In this document: positions 7,036-15,330 of the stretch, piece by piece
How positions within the stretch are numbered: position 1 is the stretch's first letter
Layout of the letters: each line of letters starts with the position of its first letter
NCBI RefSeq assembly: GCF_001570745.1
Contig: NZ_BCSG01000003.1
Coordinates: forward strand, 62,001-126,000
Direction: 5' to 3'
DNA: 64,000 bases
From: Alicyclobacillus mali NBRC 102425
Lineage (GTDB): Bacteria > Bacillota > Bacilli > Alicyclobacillales > Alicyclobacillaceae
The notes under the pieces: generated by a model
What the model saw: the letters and a program-made list of their open reading frames with translations, nothing else
Databases searched by the model: none
Told to the model about the DNA's origin: nothing
Program-made: the position numbers and the translations under genes

Positions 7036-8079
7036 TCACTTGCGCATCGTGCTGATGTCGATCACGAATCGATACCGAACGTCCGACTTCAGCACGCGCT
7101 CCCAGGCCGCGTCGATCTCGTCCGCCGAGATGGTTTCGATCTCAGGCGTCACCCCGTGGTTCGCGCAGAAGTCGAGCATCTCCTGCGTCTCGCGGATGCC
7201 GCCGATGCAGGAGCCCGCAAACGTGCGGCGCTGCGTGATGAGCGCAAACGCGTTCACCTCGAGCGGCTCCGGCGGCGCACCGACATTGACCAGCGCGCCA
7301 TCGGTCTTCAGAAGGCCCAGATACGCCGTGATGGGGATCTGCGCCGAGACGGTGTTGATGATGAGATCAAACCGGCCGGCGAGTTGGCGGAACGTCTCGG
7401 GGTCGCTCGTCGCGTGGTACGCCTTCGCCCCGAGGCGCAGCCCATCTTCCTTCTTGCGCAGCGACTGGGACAGCACGGTGACTTCGGCTCCCATGGCCTT
7501 CGCGAGCTTTACAGCCATGTGACCGAGCCCGCCCAGGCCGATCACGGCGACTTCCTTGCCAGGTCCCGCCTGCCAGTGGCGCAGTGGCGAGTACGTTGTG
7601 ATGCCCGCGCACAGAAGCGGCGCGGCCTTGTCGAGAGGGAGTGCGTCGGGAATGCGAAGGACGAAGTCCTCCTTCACCACGATGTGCGTGGAGTACCCGC
7701 CCATGGTGTACTGCCCATAACGATCGACGCTGCCGTAGGTCTGGATGTTGCCCTGCACGCAGTACTGCTCGTCGCCGCGCCTACAGTTCTCGCATTCGCC
7801 GCACGAGTCGACCATGCAGCCGACGCCGACGCGATCGCCCGGCTTGAACTTGGTCACCTGGGTGCCGACTCGCGACACGACGCCGGTGATCTCGTGTCCG
7901 GGGACGAACGGATAGCGCACCTCGCCCCACTCACCGCGGGCCGCGTGGATATCGGAGTGGCAAATGCCGCAGTACTGAATCTCAATCAGCACATCGTCGG
8001 GCTGAAGTTCGCGACGCTCAATCTCGATGGCGTGAAATGGACTCTCCTTGCTCAACACACCGCGAGCCTGTGCCTTCAT
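7036..8079 (-). CDS. Zinc-dependent alcohol dehydrogenase (YahK/CAD type)
   Basis: This 347-residue medium-chain NAD(P)-dependent dehydrogenase has the catalytic zinc ligand Cys40 in [10 protein letters not shown] and PGHEITGVV (about residues 60-68). The structural zinc site is the four-Cys loop [15 protein letters not shown], and the Rossmann motif is [18 protein letters not shown] (about 175-192). This set is typical of the cinnamyl-alcohol-dehydrogenase-like aldehyde reductases. The ATG at 8079 has AGGAGG upstream. A TetR regulator is divergently encoded and a palindrome sits in the promoter spacer, so induction by an aldehyde or alcohol ligand is plausible. The physiological substrate is unknown. 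Confidence 0.93.
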   Translation of the reverse strand: MKAQARGVLSKESPFHAIEIERRELQPDDVLIEIQYCGICHSDIHAARGEWGEVRYPFVPGHEITGVVSRVGTQVTKFKPGDRVGVGCMVDSCGECENCRRGDEQYCVQGNIQTYGSVDRYGQYTMGGYSTHIVVKEDFVLRIPDALPLDKAAPLLCAGITTYSPLRHWQAGPGKEVAVIGLGGLGHMAVKLAKAMGAEVTVLSQSLRKKEDGLRLGAKAYHATSDPETFRQLAGRFDLIINTVSAQIPITAYLGLLKTDGALVNVGAPPEPLEVNAFALITQRRTFAGSCIGGIRETQEMLDFCANHGVTPEIETISADEIDAAWERVLKSDVRYRFVIDISTMRK

Positions 8080-8137
8080 GTGAAGACCTCCTCGCTTCCC
8101 TATTACACATGGATGTAGTAAGCTGCAATCGTGTACC

Positions 8138-8163
8138 ATTGTAGCGCAAGCCGGGCTTTGCGC
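8138..8163 (-). promoter_or_regulatory. Alcohol dehydrogenase promoter with candidate TetR operator
   Basis: A -10 box TACAAT (minus strand, 8138-8143) is immediately preceded by the inverted repeat GCGCAA-N8-TTGCGC (8144-8163). A repressor bound here would cover the promoter spacer. The divergently transcribed TetR gene at 8284 is the obvious candidate regulator. Confidence 0.5.
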
Positions 8164-8283
8164 GATGGACACATCGAGTCGCGCTGCGCATTAGTACACA
8201 CTCTCGACAACGTTGTTTCGAATCCGACGCTGTGTTTTGCGAATGCCCATCATGCATGCAATGAGGAGGCATCGGTTTCCCCT

Positions 8284-8901
8284 ATGGACCGCCGTGTGCT
8301 GAAATCGCGCCAGGCCATTCGCCAGGCGTTTGTGGCCCTCATGAAGGAGAAGGATTTCGATCACATCACGGTTCAGGACATCACCGACCGCGCCAATGTG
8401 AGCCGAAAAACCTTCTATCTGCACTTTCTCGATAAATACGACCTGCTGGATCGCGTCATCGAAGACGCCATCCGCGAGATGGATGAGTTTGGCCAATGCG
8501 TGTGCGAGCTCGACTGGGTTCCCGCCACGGAACATTGCTTTCAGTACCTGGCGGATCGGTACGACTTCTTTGGCACCATGCTCACGCAGGCAGGCGCTCC
8601 GTACTTTCGCCGGCGATATGTGGAATCGTGTATGACCTCATTCCGAGAGGAGATTCGCAAAGTCGTGGGGCGCCATCCCCTGCCGGAGGAGGATGCCATC
8701 CTTCAGTTCGTGGTGCACGCCTACGTGGGAACGGTGGAGTGGTGGTTGCAGCAGGGGATGCCCCACTCGCCCAGGGTGATGGCGGATCGCGTGGGGCGCA
8801 TGCTCGAAGCGGTTTACGCACAGCTGCCGTCGCTGCGGCAACCCGTGCAGACGAGCGAGAAGTCGCCCACCTCGCTCACCAAGCTCGAGGCCGGCGCGTG
8901 A
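8284..8901 (+). CDS. TetR/AcrR family transcriptional regulator
   Basis: This 205-residue protein has an N-terminal TetR helix-turn-helix (RQAIRQAFVALMKEKDFDHI, then TDRANVSRKTFYLHFLDKYD, about residues 10-55) and a helical ligand domain carrying a TetR_C-type segment. The ATG at 8284 (MDRRVLKSR) gives the normal N-terminus; its GAGGAGG site is rather far (about 14 nt). It is divergent from the alcohol dehydrogenase and probably represses it through the palindrome in the shared region. The inducer is unknown. Confidence 0.9.
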   Translation: MDRRVLKSRQAIRQAFVALMKEKDFDHITVQDITDRANVSRKTFYLHFLDKYDLLDRVIEDAIREMDEFGQCVCELDWVPATEHCFQYLADRYDFFGTMLTQAGAPYFRRRYVESCMTSFREEIRKVVGRHPLPEEDAILQFVVHAYVGTVEWWLQQGMPHSPRVMADRVGRMLEAVYAQLPSLRQPVQTSEKSPTSLTKLEAGA

Positions 8902-8912
8902 TGGCAGATGGC

Positions 8913-8950
8913 GCTCCCCCTCCTCGGGCGTCGAGCGGCGGAGAGGGAGC
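8913..8950. terminator. Hairpin between convergent tetR and aminotransferase genes
   Basis: GCTCCC-C-CTCC (8913-8923) pairs with GGAG-A-GGGAGC (8940-8950) around a 16-nt loop. There is no clear T-tract, but the position between two convergent stop codons supports a terminator role. Confidence 0.5.
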
Positions 8951-8968
8951 GTCGGCGATGCCCGCAGA

Positions 8969-10342
8969 TCACGAAAGGGCCAGGATGGCTTCTCCCAGAA
9001 CGTCGACGATGCGCTGCACCTCGGCCTCGGAGACCACGAACGGCGGACACAGGGTGACGACGTTGTTGCCGCCCGGCGTGGTGTCCCCGTTTTTCCCGAC
9101 GATCACGCCGCGCTGCCGACACGCCGCGACCACGCGCCCGACGAGTTCTGGCGCAAGCGGCGCCCGCGTCGCGCCATCTTCCACCAATTCCACCCCCGCC
9201 AACAGGCCAAACGCGCGGATGTCGCCCACGTGTGGCAGGCCCTGCAGGCGTTTCAGTTCCGCCGCGAGCAGATCCCCGAGGATTCGAGCGCGATCGACCA
9301 TGTTCTCTCGCTCCATGATATCGAGCGTCGCGAGGCCCACCGCGCAGGAGGCCGGATGGCCGCCAAAGGTGTTTACGTGGCGAAGATGCGCGTACGCCTC
9401 GTCCCTCGCGAACGCCTCCTCAAACAGTTCCGCCCGAACCGCCGTCGCCGCGAGCGGGAGATAACCGCTCGTGATCCCCTTGGCCATGGTGACGATGTCG
9501 GGGCGCACGCCATAGCGCTGATGCCCAAACGGCGCGCCCGTCCGCCCAAAGCCGCAGATCACCTCGTCCACGATGAGCAGCGCGCCGTGCCGGTCGCAGA
9601 TCTCGCGCAGTTTGGGCAAGTACCCGTCGGGCGGCACCAGGACACCGCCGCCCGTGATGACGGGCTCGGCGATCACGGCCACGACCGTCTCGTCCACTTC
9701 CCATCGCATCACGTCGTCCACGTATTGCGCGCACTCCATCGCACACGTCGACGGCTCCTTTCCAAACGGGCAGCGGTAGCAATCCGGCGGCGGAACGTGG
9801 ACGAAACCGGGCGCGAGTGGCTCATAGCGAAACTTGCGGTCAAACTGCCCCGACGCGGCGAGTGCCCCCATCGTGTTCCCGTGGTACGCGCGGTACCGGG
9901 AGACCACCTTCCATCGGTGAGGCTCGCCTCGTTGGGCATGGTACTGCCGCGCAATTTTGAAAGCCACCTCGTTCGCCTCGGAGCCGCTGTTGGAGAAGAA
10001 GATGCGGTACTCGCCCCCAAGCCACGTGGAAAGCCGCTCCGCCAACGCGATGGCGGGCAGGTGCGTGTGAGTCAGCGGATAATACGGCATCTCCGTCATC
10101 TGACGATAGGCCGCCTCTGCGAGCTCCTTTCGCGAATAGCCCAGGTTGACACACCAGAGCCCTGACATCGCGTCCAGGTACCGGCGCCCCTCGGCGTCGA
10201 GAACGTATGCGCCGTCGCCGCCAACCACCGCCATCGGGTGCCTCGCCGCCTCGTGCGCCACCATTCCGTGCCACACGTAGCGCCTGTCCTTCTCAAGCCA
10301 CGCCGATGCGCCCGCCTTCAGCACCCCATCTTCGACCGCCAT
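8969..10342 (-). CDS. Class III omega-aminotransferase, probably beta-alanine aminotransferase
   Basis: This 457-residue PLP enzyme of the class III (omega-amino acid:pyruvate) group has SGSEANEVAFKIARQYH (about residues 118-134), LLIVDEVICGFGRTG (about 255-269) and the PLP lysine in MAKGITSGYLPL (about 285-296). The ATG at 10342 is preferred over one at 10348 because GAGGG is 6 nt upstream of it. It is the last gene of the pyrimidine-catabolic run, 30 bp after beta-ureidopropionase, whose product is beta-alanine. Transamination of beta-alanine to malonate semialdehyde is therefore the likely reaction, inferred from context. The amino acceptor is not known. Confidence 0.88.
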   Translation of the reverse strand: MAVEDGVLKAGASAWLEKDRRYVWHGMVAHEAARHPMAVVGGDGAYVLDAEGRRYLDAMSGLWCVNLGYSRKELAEAAYRQMTEMPYYPLTHTHLPAIALAERLSTWLGGEYRIFFSNSGSEANEVAFKIARQYHAQRGEPHRWKVVSRYRAYHGNTMGALAASGQFDRKFRYEPLAPGFVHVPPPDCYRCPFGKEPSTCAMECAQYVDDVMRWEVDETVVAVIAEPVITGGGVLVPPDGYLPKLREICDRHGALLIVDEVICGFGRTGAPFGHQRYGVRPDIVTMAKGITSGYLPLAATAVRAELFEEAFARDEAYAHLRHVNTFGGHPASCAVGLATLDIMERENMVDRARILGDLLAAELKRLQGLPHVGDIRAFGLLAGVELVEDGATRAPLAPELVGRVVAACRQRGVIVGKNGDTTPGGNNVVTLCPPFVVSEAEVQRIVDVLGEAILALS

Positions 10343-10372
10343 GACCATCCCTCTTTCGCGTCCTTGGATGAA

Positions 10373-11260
10373 TCAGGTTGAGACCAGTGTATCATACGTC
10401 TCTGGCCTGCGATCCCGGTAGAATTGCCAGGTCTCGCGCACCTCGCGAATGACCTCACGGTCCATATCCGCGATGACAATCTCATCCTGGTCTCGAGCAG
10501 CTACCTTCACGAAATTTCCCCGCGGATCGACGAGATACGACTGCCCGTAAAACTCCCCCATGTTCCATGGCGCTTCCCAGCCTACGCGATTGATGGCACC
10601 CACATAGTAGCCGTTTGCCACCGCGTGCGCAGGCTGTTCCAACTTCCAAAGGTATTCGGACAGCCCTGCAACCGTTGCGGACGGATTGAACACAATCTCG
10701 GCACCGTTGAGGCCGAGAATGCGGGCTCCTTCCGGGAAATGACGGTCGTAACAGATGTACACGCCCACCTTCCCGTACCGCGTGGCGAAGACAGGATATC
10801 CTCCAGTGCCAGGCTTGAAGTAATACTTTTCCCAAAACCCCGTTTCCGGACGGTCGCCAGCCTGCACGTGTGGAATGTGGTGCTTCCTGTACTTCCCTAA
10901 ATAAGTTCCGTCCGCGTCGATCACGGCCGCTGTATTGTAGTAGACCCCGGGCATCGCTTCCTCATATAGTGGAACCACGAGCACCATCTCGTGCCGCTTG
11001 GCCACCTCCTGCATCCGTTGAACCGTGGGTCCGCCTGGCACAGGTTCGGCAGCCTGATACCACTTCGGCGACTGTTCCGCGCAGAAGTACGGAGCAAAAA
11101 ACAGCTCCTGCAGACACGCAATCTCGGCTCCCTCCGCGGCAGCCTCCTCGATCATCGCCACGTGCTTCTCAATAGCCGCCTGTTTGTGCTCCTCCACGCT
11201 TCGATCGCCGGGAAGCTCATGCTTCGCTTGAATGAGCGCAATTCGGACGTACCTCGACAC
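10373..11260 (-). CDS. pydC: Beta-ureidopropionase (N-carbamoyl-beta-alanine amidohydrolase)
   Basis: This 295-residue nitrilase-superfamily hydrolase has a complete Glu-Lys-Cys triad: Glu52 (QELFF), Lys126 (KYRKHHIPH) and Cys170 (YICYDRHFPEG). The HHIPH and DRHFPEGAR context is characteristic of eukaryote-type beta-ureidopropionase and N-carbamoylputrescine amidase relatives. Between PreA and the omega-aminotransferase, the expected reaction is N-carbamoyl-beta-alanine to beta-alanine, CO2 and ammonia. Many bacteria use an unrelated M20-type PydC, so the nitrilase type here is informative. The ATG at 11260 directly follows the preA end (18 bp). Confidence 0.9.
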   Translation of the reverse strand: MSRYVRIALIQAKHELPGDRSVEEHKQAAIEKHVAMIEEAAAEGAEIACLQELFFAPYFCAEQSPKWYQAAEPVPGGPTVQRMQEVAKRHEMVLVVPLYEEAMPGVYYNTAAVIDADGTYLGKYRKHHIPHVQAGDRPETGFWEKYYFKPGTGGYPVFATRYGKVGVYICYDRHFPEGARILGLNGAEIVFNPSATVAGLSEYLWKLEQPAHAVANGYYVGAINRVGWEAPWNMGEFYGQSYLVDPRGNFVKVAARDQDEIVIADMDREVIREVRETWQFYRDRRPETYDTLVST

Positions 11261-11278
11261 TTGAGCCCCTCCTCGCTG

Positions 11279-12523
11279 TCATGGGTGTGCGCTGACACTC
11301 GTCAATGGATGCGCCCCGGCGAGTTCAGCCATGGGAACCATCTCAATGCATGCAACCGGACACACCGCTTCGCAGAGATTACAACCCACGCACTCATCCA
11401 CCAGCACACTCGGCACGCGGGCCTCGGCATCACCCGGTGCGATGGCTTGATGAGCTGCGTCCAGGCACGCGATGTAACACTTGTAGCAGCCGATGCATCG
11501 GTCAGCATCGATAGCAGCCACTACACGGTGGTCGAGATCGAGCGACCCAAACGGCACATAGTTCGGCAGCGCCTTCCCCACGATATCGCGCACGCCACCA
11601 ATTCCATTGTCGTCCAGAAAGCGGTTCAGGCCGTCGACCAGATCTTCGATGATGCGAAAGCCGTGTTGCATCACCGCCGTGCACACCTGCACCGCCCAAG
11701 CCCCCAGCAATAGGAACTCCACTGCGTCTTGCCACGTGGCAATGCCGCCAATGCCCGAAATGGGCACGCCGACGGTGTCGTCCTTGGCACACTCAGCCAC
11801 CATGTACAGCGCAATGGGCTTGACCGCGGGCCCACAGTACCCGCCGTGCGTCCCGAGCCCCGCAACCGTTGGCCGGGGCACGCACGCCTTCAGATCCACA
11901 CCGATGATGGAGTTGATGGTGTTGATGAGACTGATGGCGTCCGCTCCGCCTGCCACCGCGGCCCTTGCGGATGCGCGAATGTCGGTCACATTCGGGGTCA
12001 GTTTGGCAATGACAGGCACCGTCGCAGCGGACTTGACCCACGAAGTTTGGCGCTCAATGAGATCCGGGTGTTGCCCGACAGCTGCGCCCATCCCGCGCTC
12101 CACCATGCCGTGCGGACAGCCGAAGTTCAGCTCGATCCCGTCCACGCCCGCATCCTCGACCTTGCGCACCGCTTCTTGCCACTGCTTCTTGTCCGGTTCA
12201 ATCATCAGGGACGCCACGACAGCTCTATCGGGGAATCGGCGCTTGACTTGCCGAATTTCCGCCAGATTGTCTTCGAACGGGCGATCCGAGATGAGTTCGA
12301 TATTGTTGAAACCCACCATCCGCTTATCTGCAAGATGAAGCGACCCGAAGCGCGAAGACACATTGCGCACCGGCCGATCCGTGAGTGTCTTCCATACAGC
12401 CCCTCCCCATCCCGCTTCAAACGCGCGCTCCACCTGAAAGCCCGTGTTAGTGGGAGGAGCGGACGCGAGCCAAAAGGGATTGGGCGAGCGAATGCCTGCC
12501 ATTTCGACCGTCAAGTCGGCCAT
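11279..12523 (-). CDS. preA: NAD-dependent dihydropyrimidine dehydrogenase subunit PreA
   Basis: This 414-residue subunit has an FMN TIM-barrel similar to the C-terminal half of mammalian DPD. Its active-site Cys lies in LNFGCPHGMVERGMG (about residues 122-136). Two 4Fe-4S ferredoxin clusters sit near the C-terminus: CIGCYKCYIAC and CVGCNLCEAVCPVAC. With PreT it reduces uracil or thymine to the dihydro form using NADH. Its ATG at 12523 overlaps the 3' end of preT by 13 nt, so the subunits are translationally coupled. It is the first enzyme of the reductive pyrimidine pathway encoded here. Confidence 0.95.
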   Translation of the reverse strand: MADLTVEMAGIRSPNPFWLASAPPTNTGFQVERAFEAGWGGAVWKTLTDRPVRNVSSRFGSLHLADKRMVGFNNIELISDRPFEDNLAEIRQVKRRFPDRAVVASLMIEPDKKQWQEAVRKVEDAGVDGIELNFGCPHGMVERGMGAAVGQHPDLIERQTSWVKSAATVPVIAKLTPNVTDIRASARAAVAGGADAISLINTINSIIGVDLKACVPRPTVAGLGTHGGYCGPAVKPIALYMVAECAKDDTVGVPISGIGGIATWQDAVEFLLLGAWAVQVCTAVMQHGFRIIEDLVDGLNRFLDDNGIGGVRDIVGKALPNYVPFGSLDLDHRVVAAIDADRCIGCYKCYIACLDAAHQAIAPGDAEARVPSVLVDECVGCNLCEAVCPVACIEMVPMAELAGAHPLTSVSAHP

Positions 12524-13854
12524 GCAGATCCCTCCGTCGCTAGTCCATGTTCAACACGCCGCGACCGTGCGTCTTTCAGCATAGCTAGCGCAGCCCGTTT
12601 CCCTTGTTCAACGGCAACAACGACCGTTGCTTCTGCACCTTTCCCGCTCCACACGCAGTCTCCAGCGGCATACACCTTGGGGCGACGCGTGCGCCCTTGT
12701 TCATCCACTGTGACGGCGCCGTCGCGGTGCGGGACTTGGAAGGCGTCGAGCAGATCCCATCGACGCGCTTGCCCAATGGCGACAATGACCTGATCGGCCG
12801 ACAATCGCTCCTCACGTTCCGCAAGTCGCCATGCACCGGACGGATCGAGCTCAGTCTGACGGCATCTGACTTCCTGGACCGCGCCCTCGCCGACGAATCT
12901 TACGGGCATTAACTTCCAGCGGAATTGCACACCTTCCGATTTCGCAAACGCATACTCGAAGCGATATGCCGTCATTTCCTTCTCCGAACGCCGGTATACG
13001 ATGGTCACGCGTTCCGCACCCAGGCGGCGCGCCGTGGTCGCAGCATCCATCGCGGTGTTTCCCGCTCCAATCACCACCACCTCGCGGCCCGCACGCGCGC
13101 GCCCCTCCTTGGCCATCCGGAGAAACGTGATGGCGTCCATGACGCCATCAAGCTCTTCGCCCTCGATGCCCAACCGTTTACCTGCGCCAAGCCCGCACGC
13201 GAGCAGAACACCGTCGCACGAATCCACAAGCTGTTCGGGTCGCACATGCATCCCCACGTCCACCCCTCTTTCGAAACGAACACCCAGCGAGAGAATCATC
13301 TCCGCTTCGGCAACTGCCACGCCCTCCGAAAGCCGAAACGGAGGAATGCCGTACGTGTTGAGACCTCCCGGAGATTGTTCACGCTCGTAGACAGTGACCT
13401 GCGCACCGGCGAGCGCGAGTTCCCTCGCGGCAGCCAGGCCCGCCGGCCCGGCGCCAATAATGGCAAATCGATACGGAATGGGCTGAGACGGCGGATCATA
13501 CAGCGCCACACCACGCTCGAGTACCGCATCCGTCGCGTACTGTTGCAGACGGCCGATTTCCACAGGTCGCGAGGATTTCCCCCAAACACAAGCGCCTTCG
13601 CACAGTTCGTCCGTCGGACACACCCGCGCGCAACTCGAACCAAGCGGGTTCGCGTCAAAAATGGTCTTGGCCGCGCCCACTCGGTTGCCCGACGCAATTT
13701 TGCGAATGAACAGCGGAATGTCGATCCCGGTCGGGCAGGCCCGAACACAGGGCGGATCCTCGCAGAACAGGCACCGCGCGGCCTCCGCCATCGCTTCCAC
13801 GTCGCTTATCGTCGAAGACCAAGGTCCTTGGACGGCCTCTGCACCCATCATCTG
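12511..13854 (-). CDS. preT: NAD(P)-dependent dihydropyrimidine dehydrogenase subunit PreT
   Basis: This 447-residue GltD-like electron-transfer subunit has N-terminal Fe-S cysteines in CLFCEDPPCVRACPTGIDIP and CARVCPTDELCEGAC, an FAD site GAGPAGLAAARELALAGA (about residue 125 on) and a pyridine-nucleotide site GAGNTAMDAATTARRLGA. The C-terminal segment KVYAAGDCVWSG is also conserved. The ATG at 13854 is favoured because GGAGGTGG lies 5 nt upstream; an in-frame ATG at 13878 overlaps the dihydropyrimidinase stop codon (ATGA) but lacks a good site. PreT passes electrons from NAD(P)H to PreA. Confidence 0.94.
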   Translation of the reverse strand, partial: QMMGAEAVQGPWSSTISDVEAMAEAARCLFCEDPPCVRACPTGIDIPLFIRKIASGNRVGAAKTIFDANPLGSSCARVCPTDELCEGACVWGKSSRPVEIGRLQQYATDAVLERGVALYDPPSQPIPYRFAIIGAGPAGLAAARELALAGAQVTVYEREQSPGGLNTYGIPPFRLSEGVAVAEAEMILSLGVRFERGVDVGMHVRPEQLVDSCDGVLLACGLGAGKRLGIEGEELDGVMDAITFLRMAKEGRARAGREVVVIGAGNTAMDAATTARRLGAERVTIVYRRSEKEMTAYRFEYAFAKSEGVQFRWKLMPVRFVGEGAVQEVRCRQTELDPSGAWRLAEREERLSADQVIVAIGQARRWDLLDAFQVPHRDGAVTVDEQGRTRRPKVYAAGDCVWSGKGAEATVVVAVEQGKRAALAMLKDARSRRVEHGLATEGSAWPT

Positions 13855-13874
13855 CGCCACCTCCATTCGCCCGT

Positions 13875-15314
13875 TCATGCGTCGACGAGTTCCGCCTGAA
13901 GCTGGCGCGAGTCGAACGGCGCTTTCTCCCCGTACGCGGCGGAATACGGGCTGCATGGTACAAATCGCCCGTCCTGCAAGGTACCCACGTGCTTCCCCTC
14001 TTGGACGATCACGTTTCCTCGAAGCAGGACCCATTGCGGCTTTCCCTGCACGACAAACCCTTCGTACGCGTTGTAGTCGCTGTTTTGATGCTGCGTTTGT
14101 GCCGTGATCGTGGTGCTGCCGGACGGATCGTAGATGAGAAGATCCGCGTCTGCGCCCACGGCGAGCGTCCCTTTTCGCGGGTATAGGCCCATCAGTTTTG
14201 CGGGCTGGGTGGAGATGAGATCCACCATGCGAGACAACGAGATTCTTCCTTGGCACACGCCGTAGGTGTAGATGAGCTGCACCCAGTTTTCAATGCCATT
14301 CAGTCCGTTCGGGATCTTGCGGAAGTCGTCTCTGCCCATGTGCTTTTGCTCGCGGAAATTGAACGAGCAGTGATCCGTCCCGATGGTCTGCAGAACGCCT
14401 TCGGCCAAGGCCGTCCAAAGCGCCTCCTGATGCGACGCATGGCGGAGAGGAGGCGAACACACGTACTTGGCACCCTCAAATCCAGGCAGCACCAGATAAG
14501 ATTCGTCGAGCAGCAGATACTGTGGGCAGGTCTCTCCGTACACGCGCTGTCCACGGTGACGCGCCCGCCGAATCTCTTCCATTGGCTCGCGCCCAGTCAC
14601 GTGCACGATGAAGAGCGGTGCGTCGGCGAGTTTCGCGAGCGCAATGGCTCGCCGCGTCGCCTCGGCCTCCACTTCCAGCGGACGACTTTCTGCGTGATAT
14701 CGAGGCGCTCGTTTGTTGGCTTCATACAGACGATCTTGCAACAGCACGACCGCATCTCCGTTTTCTGCGTGTATCATGACGAGCGCACCGACCTCGCGCG
14801 CGGCCAAGAGCGTCTGGAATAGCGCCGTATCGTCCACCATCATCTCGCCCTTGTACGCCATGAACACCTTGACGGTTGTGACGCCGCGTTTCACTGCCTC
14901 GGGGATTTCCGCAATCACCTCCGGCCGAGGGTCCGTGATGGCAACGTGAAGGCCATAGTCAATGGCGGTGCGACCATCGGCCTTGTTTCGCCATGTTTCA
15001 ATGGCCTCCACCAGCGTGCCCCCACGCCGCTGAATGGCGAAGTCCACAATCGTTGTAGTGCCCCCGATAGCAGCCGCAATCGTTTCCGTGTCCCAATCCG
15101 CGCTCACTGTGCCGTTGAACGGCATTCCCATGTGCGTGTGCTCGTCGATGGCGCCGGGCATGACGTACATACCCGGCGCATCGATGATGTGAGCTTCGCC
15201 CGAAGGCCTTACAACACCCACCTGGCGGATGACGCCGTCCTCAATCCACACATCTCCTGCAAACACGTCCGACGCCGTCACAATCATCCCACCGCGAACC
15301 CAAACTGCCGTCAC
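13875..15314 (-). CDS. pydB: Dihydropyrimidinase (D-hydantoinase)
   Basis: This 479-residue cyclic amidohydrolase has the binuclear zinc ligands DEHTHMG (about residues 57-63), the carboxylated Lys in KVFMAYKG (about 146-153), HAENGD (about 182-187) and the final Asp in TDHCSF (about 315-320). This pattern is typical of dihydropyrimidinase/hydantoinase rather than allantoinase. It opens dihydrouracil to N-carbamoyl-beta-alanine. The GTG at 15314 is chosen since AGGAGG lies 8 nt upstream; the longer frame would overlap the permease gene. It is flanked by the NCS1 permease (16 bp) and preT. Confidence 0.95.
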   Translation of the reverse strand: MTAVWVRGGMIVTASDVFAGDVWIEDGVIRQVGVVRPSGEAHIIDAPGMYVMPGAIDEHTHMGMPFNGTVSADWDTETIAAAIGGTTTIVDFAIQRRGGTLVEAIETWRNKADGRTAIDYGLHVAITDPRPEVIAEIPEAVKRGVTTVKVFMAYKGEMMVDDTALFQTLLAAREVGALVMIHAENGDAVVLLQDRLYEANKRAPRYHAESRPLEVEAEATRRAIALAKLADAPLFIVHVTGREPMEEIRRARHRGQRVYGETCPQYLLLDESYLVLPGFEGAKYVCSPPLRHASHQEALWTALAEGVLQTIGTDHCSFNFREQKHMGRDDFRKIPNGLNGIENWVQLIYTYGVCQGRISLSRMVDLISTQPAKLMGLYPRKGTLAVGADADLLIYDPSGSTTITAQTQHQNSDYNAYEGFVVQGKPQWVLLRGNVIVQEGKHVGTLQDGRFVPCSPYSAAYGEKAPFDSRQLQAELVDA

Positions 15315-15330
15315 GTCGCTCGCCTCCTGC

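Noticed and set aside
6031-8118. Open frame of 695 codons on the plus strand, antisense to the MFS and alcohol dehydrogenase genes
   Set aside because: The product is His/Arg-rich and low in hydrophobic content, as expected for the antisense of GC-rich genes, and it lies opposite two clearly conserved genes.
12511-14256. Extended 581-codon form of preT
   Set aside because: The first 130 codons overlap the dihydropyrimidinase gene out of frame; a strong ribosome binding site marks the start near 13854.
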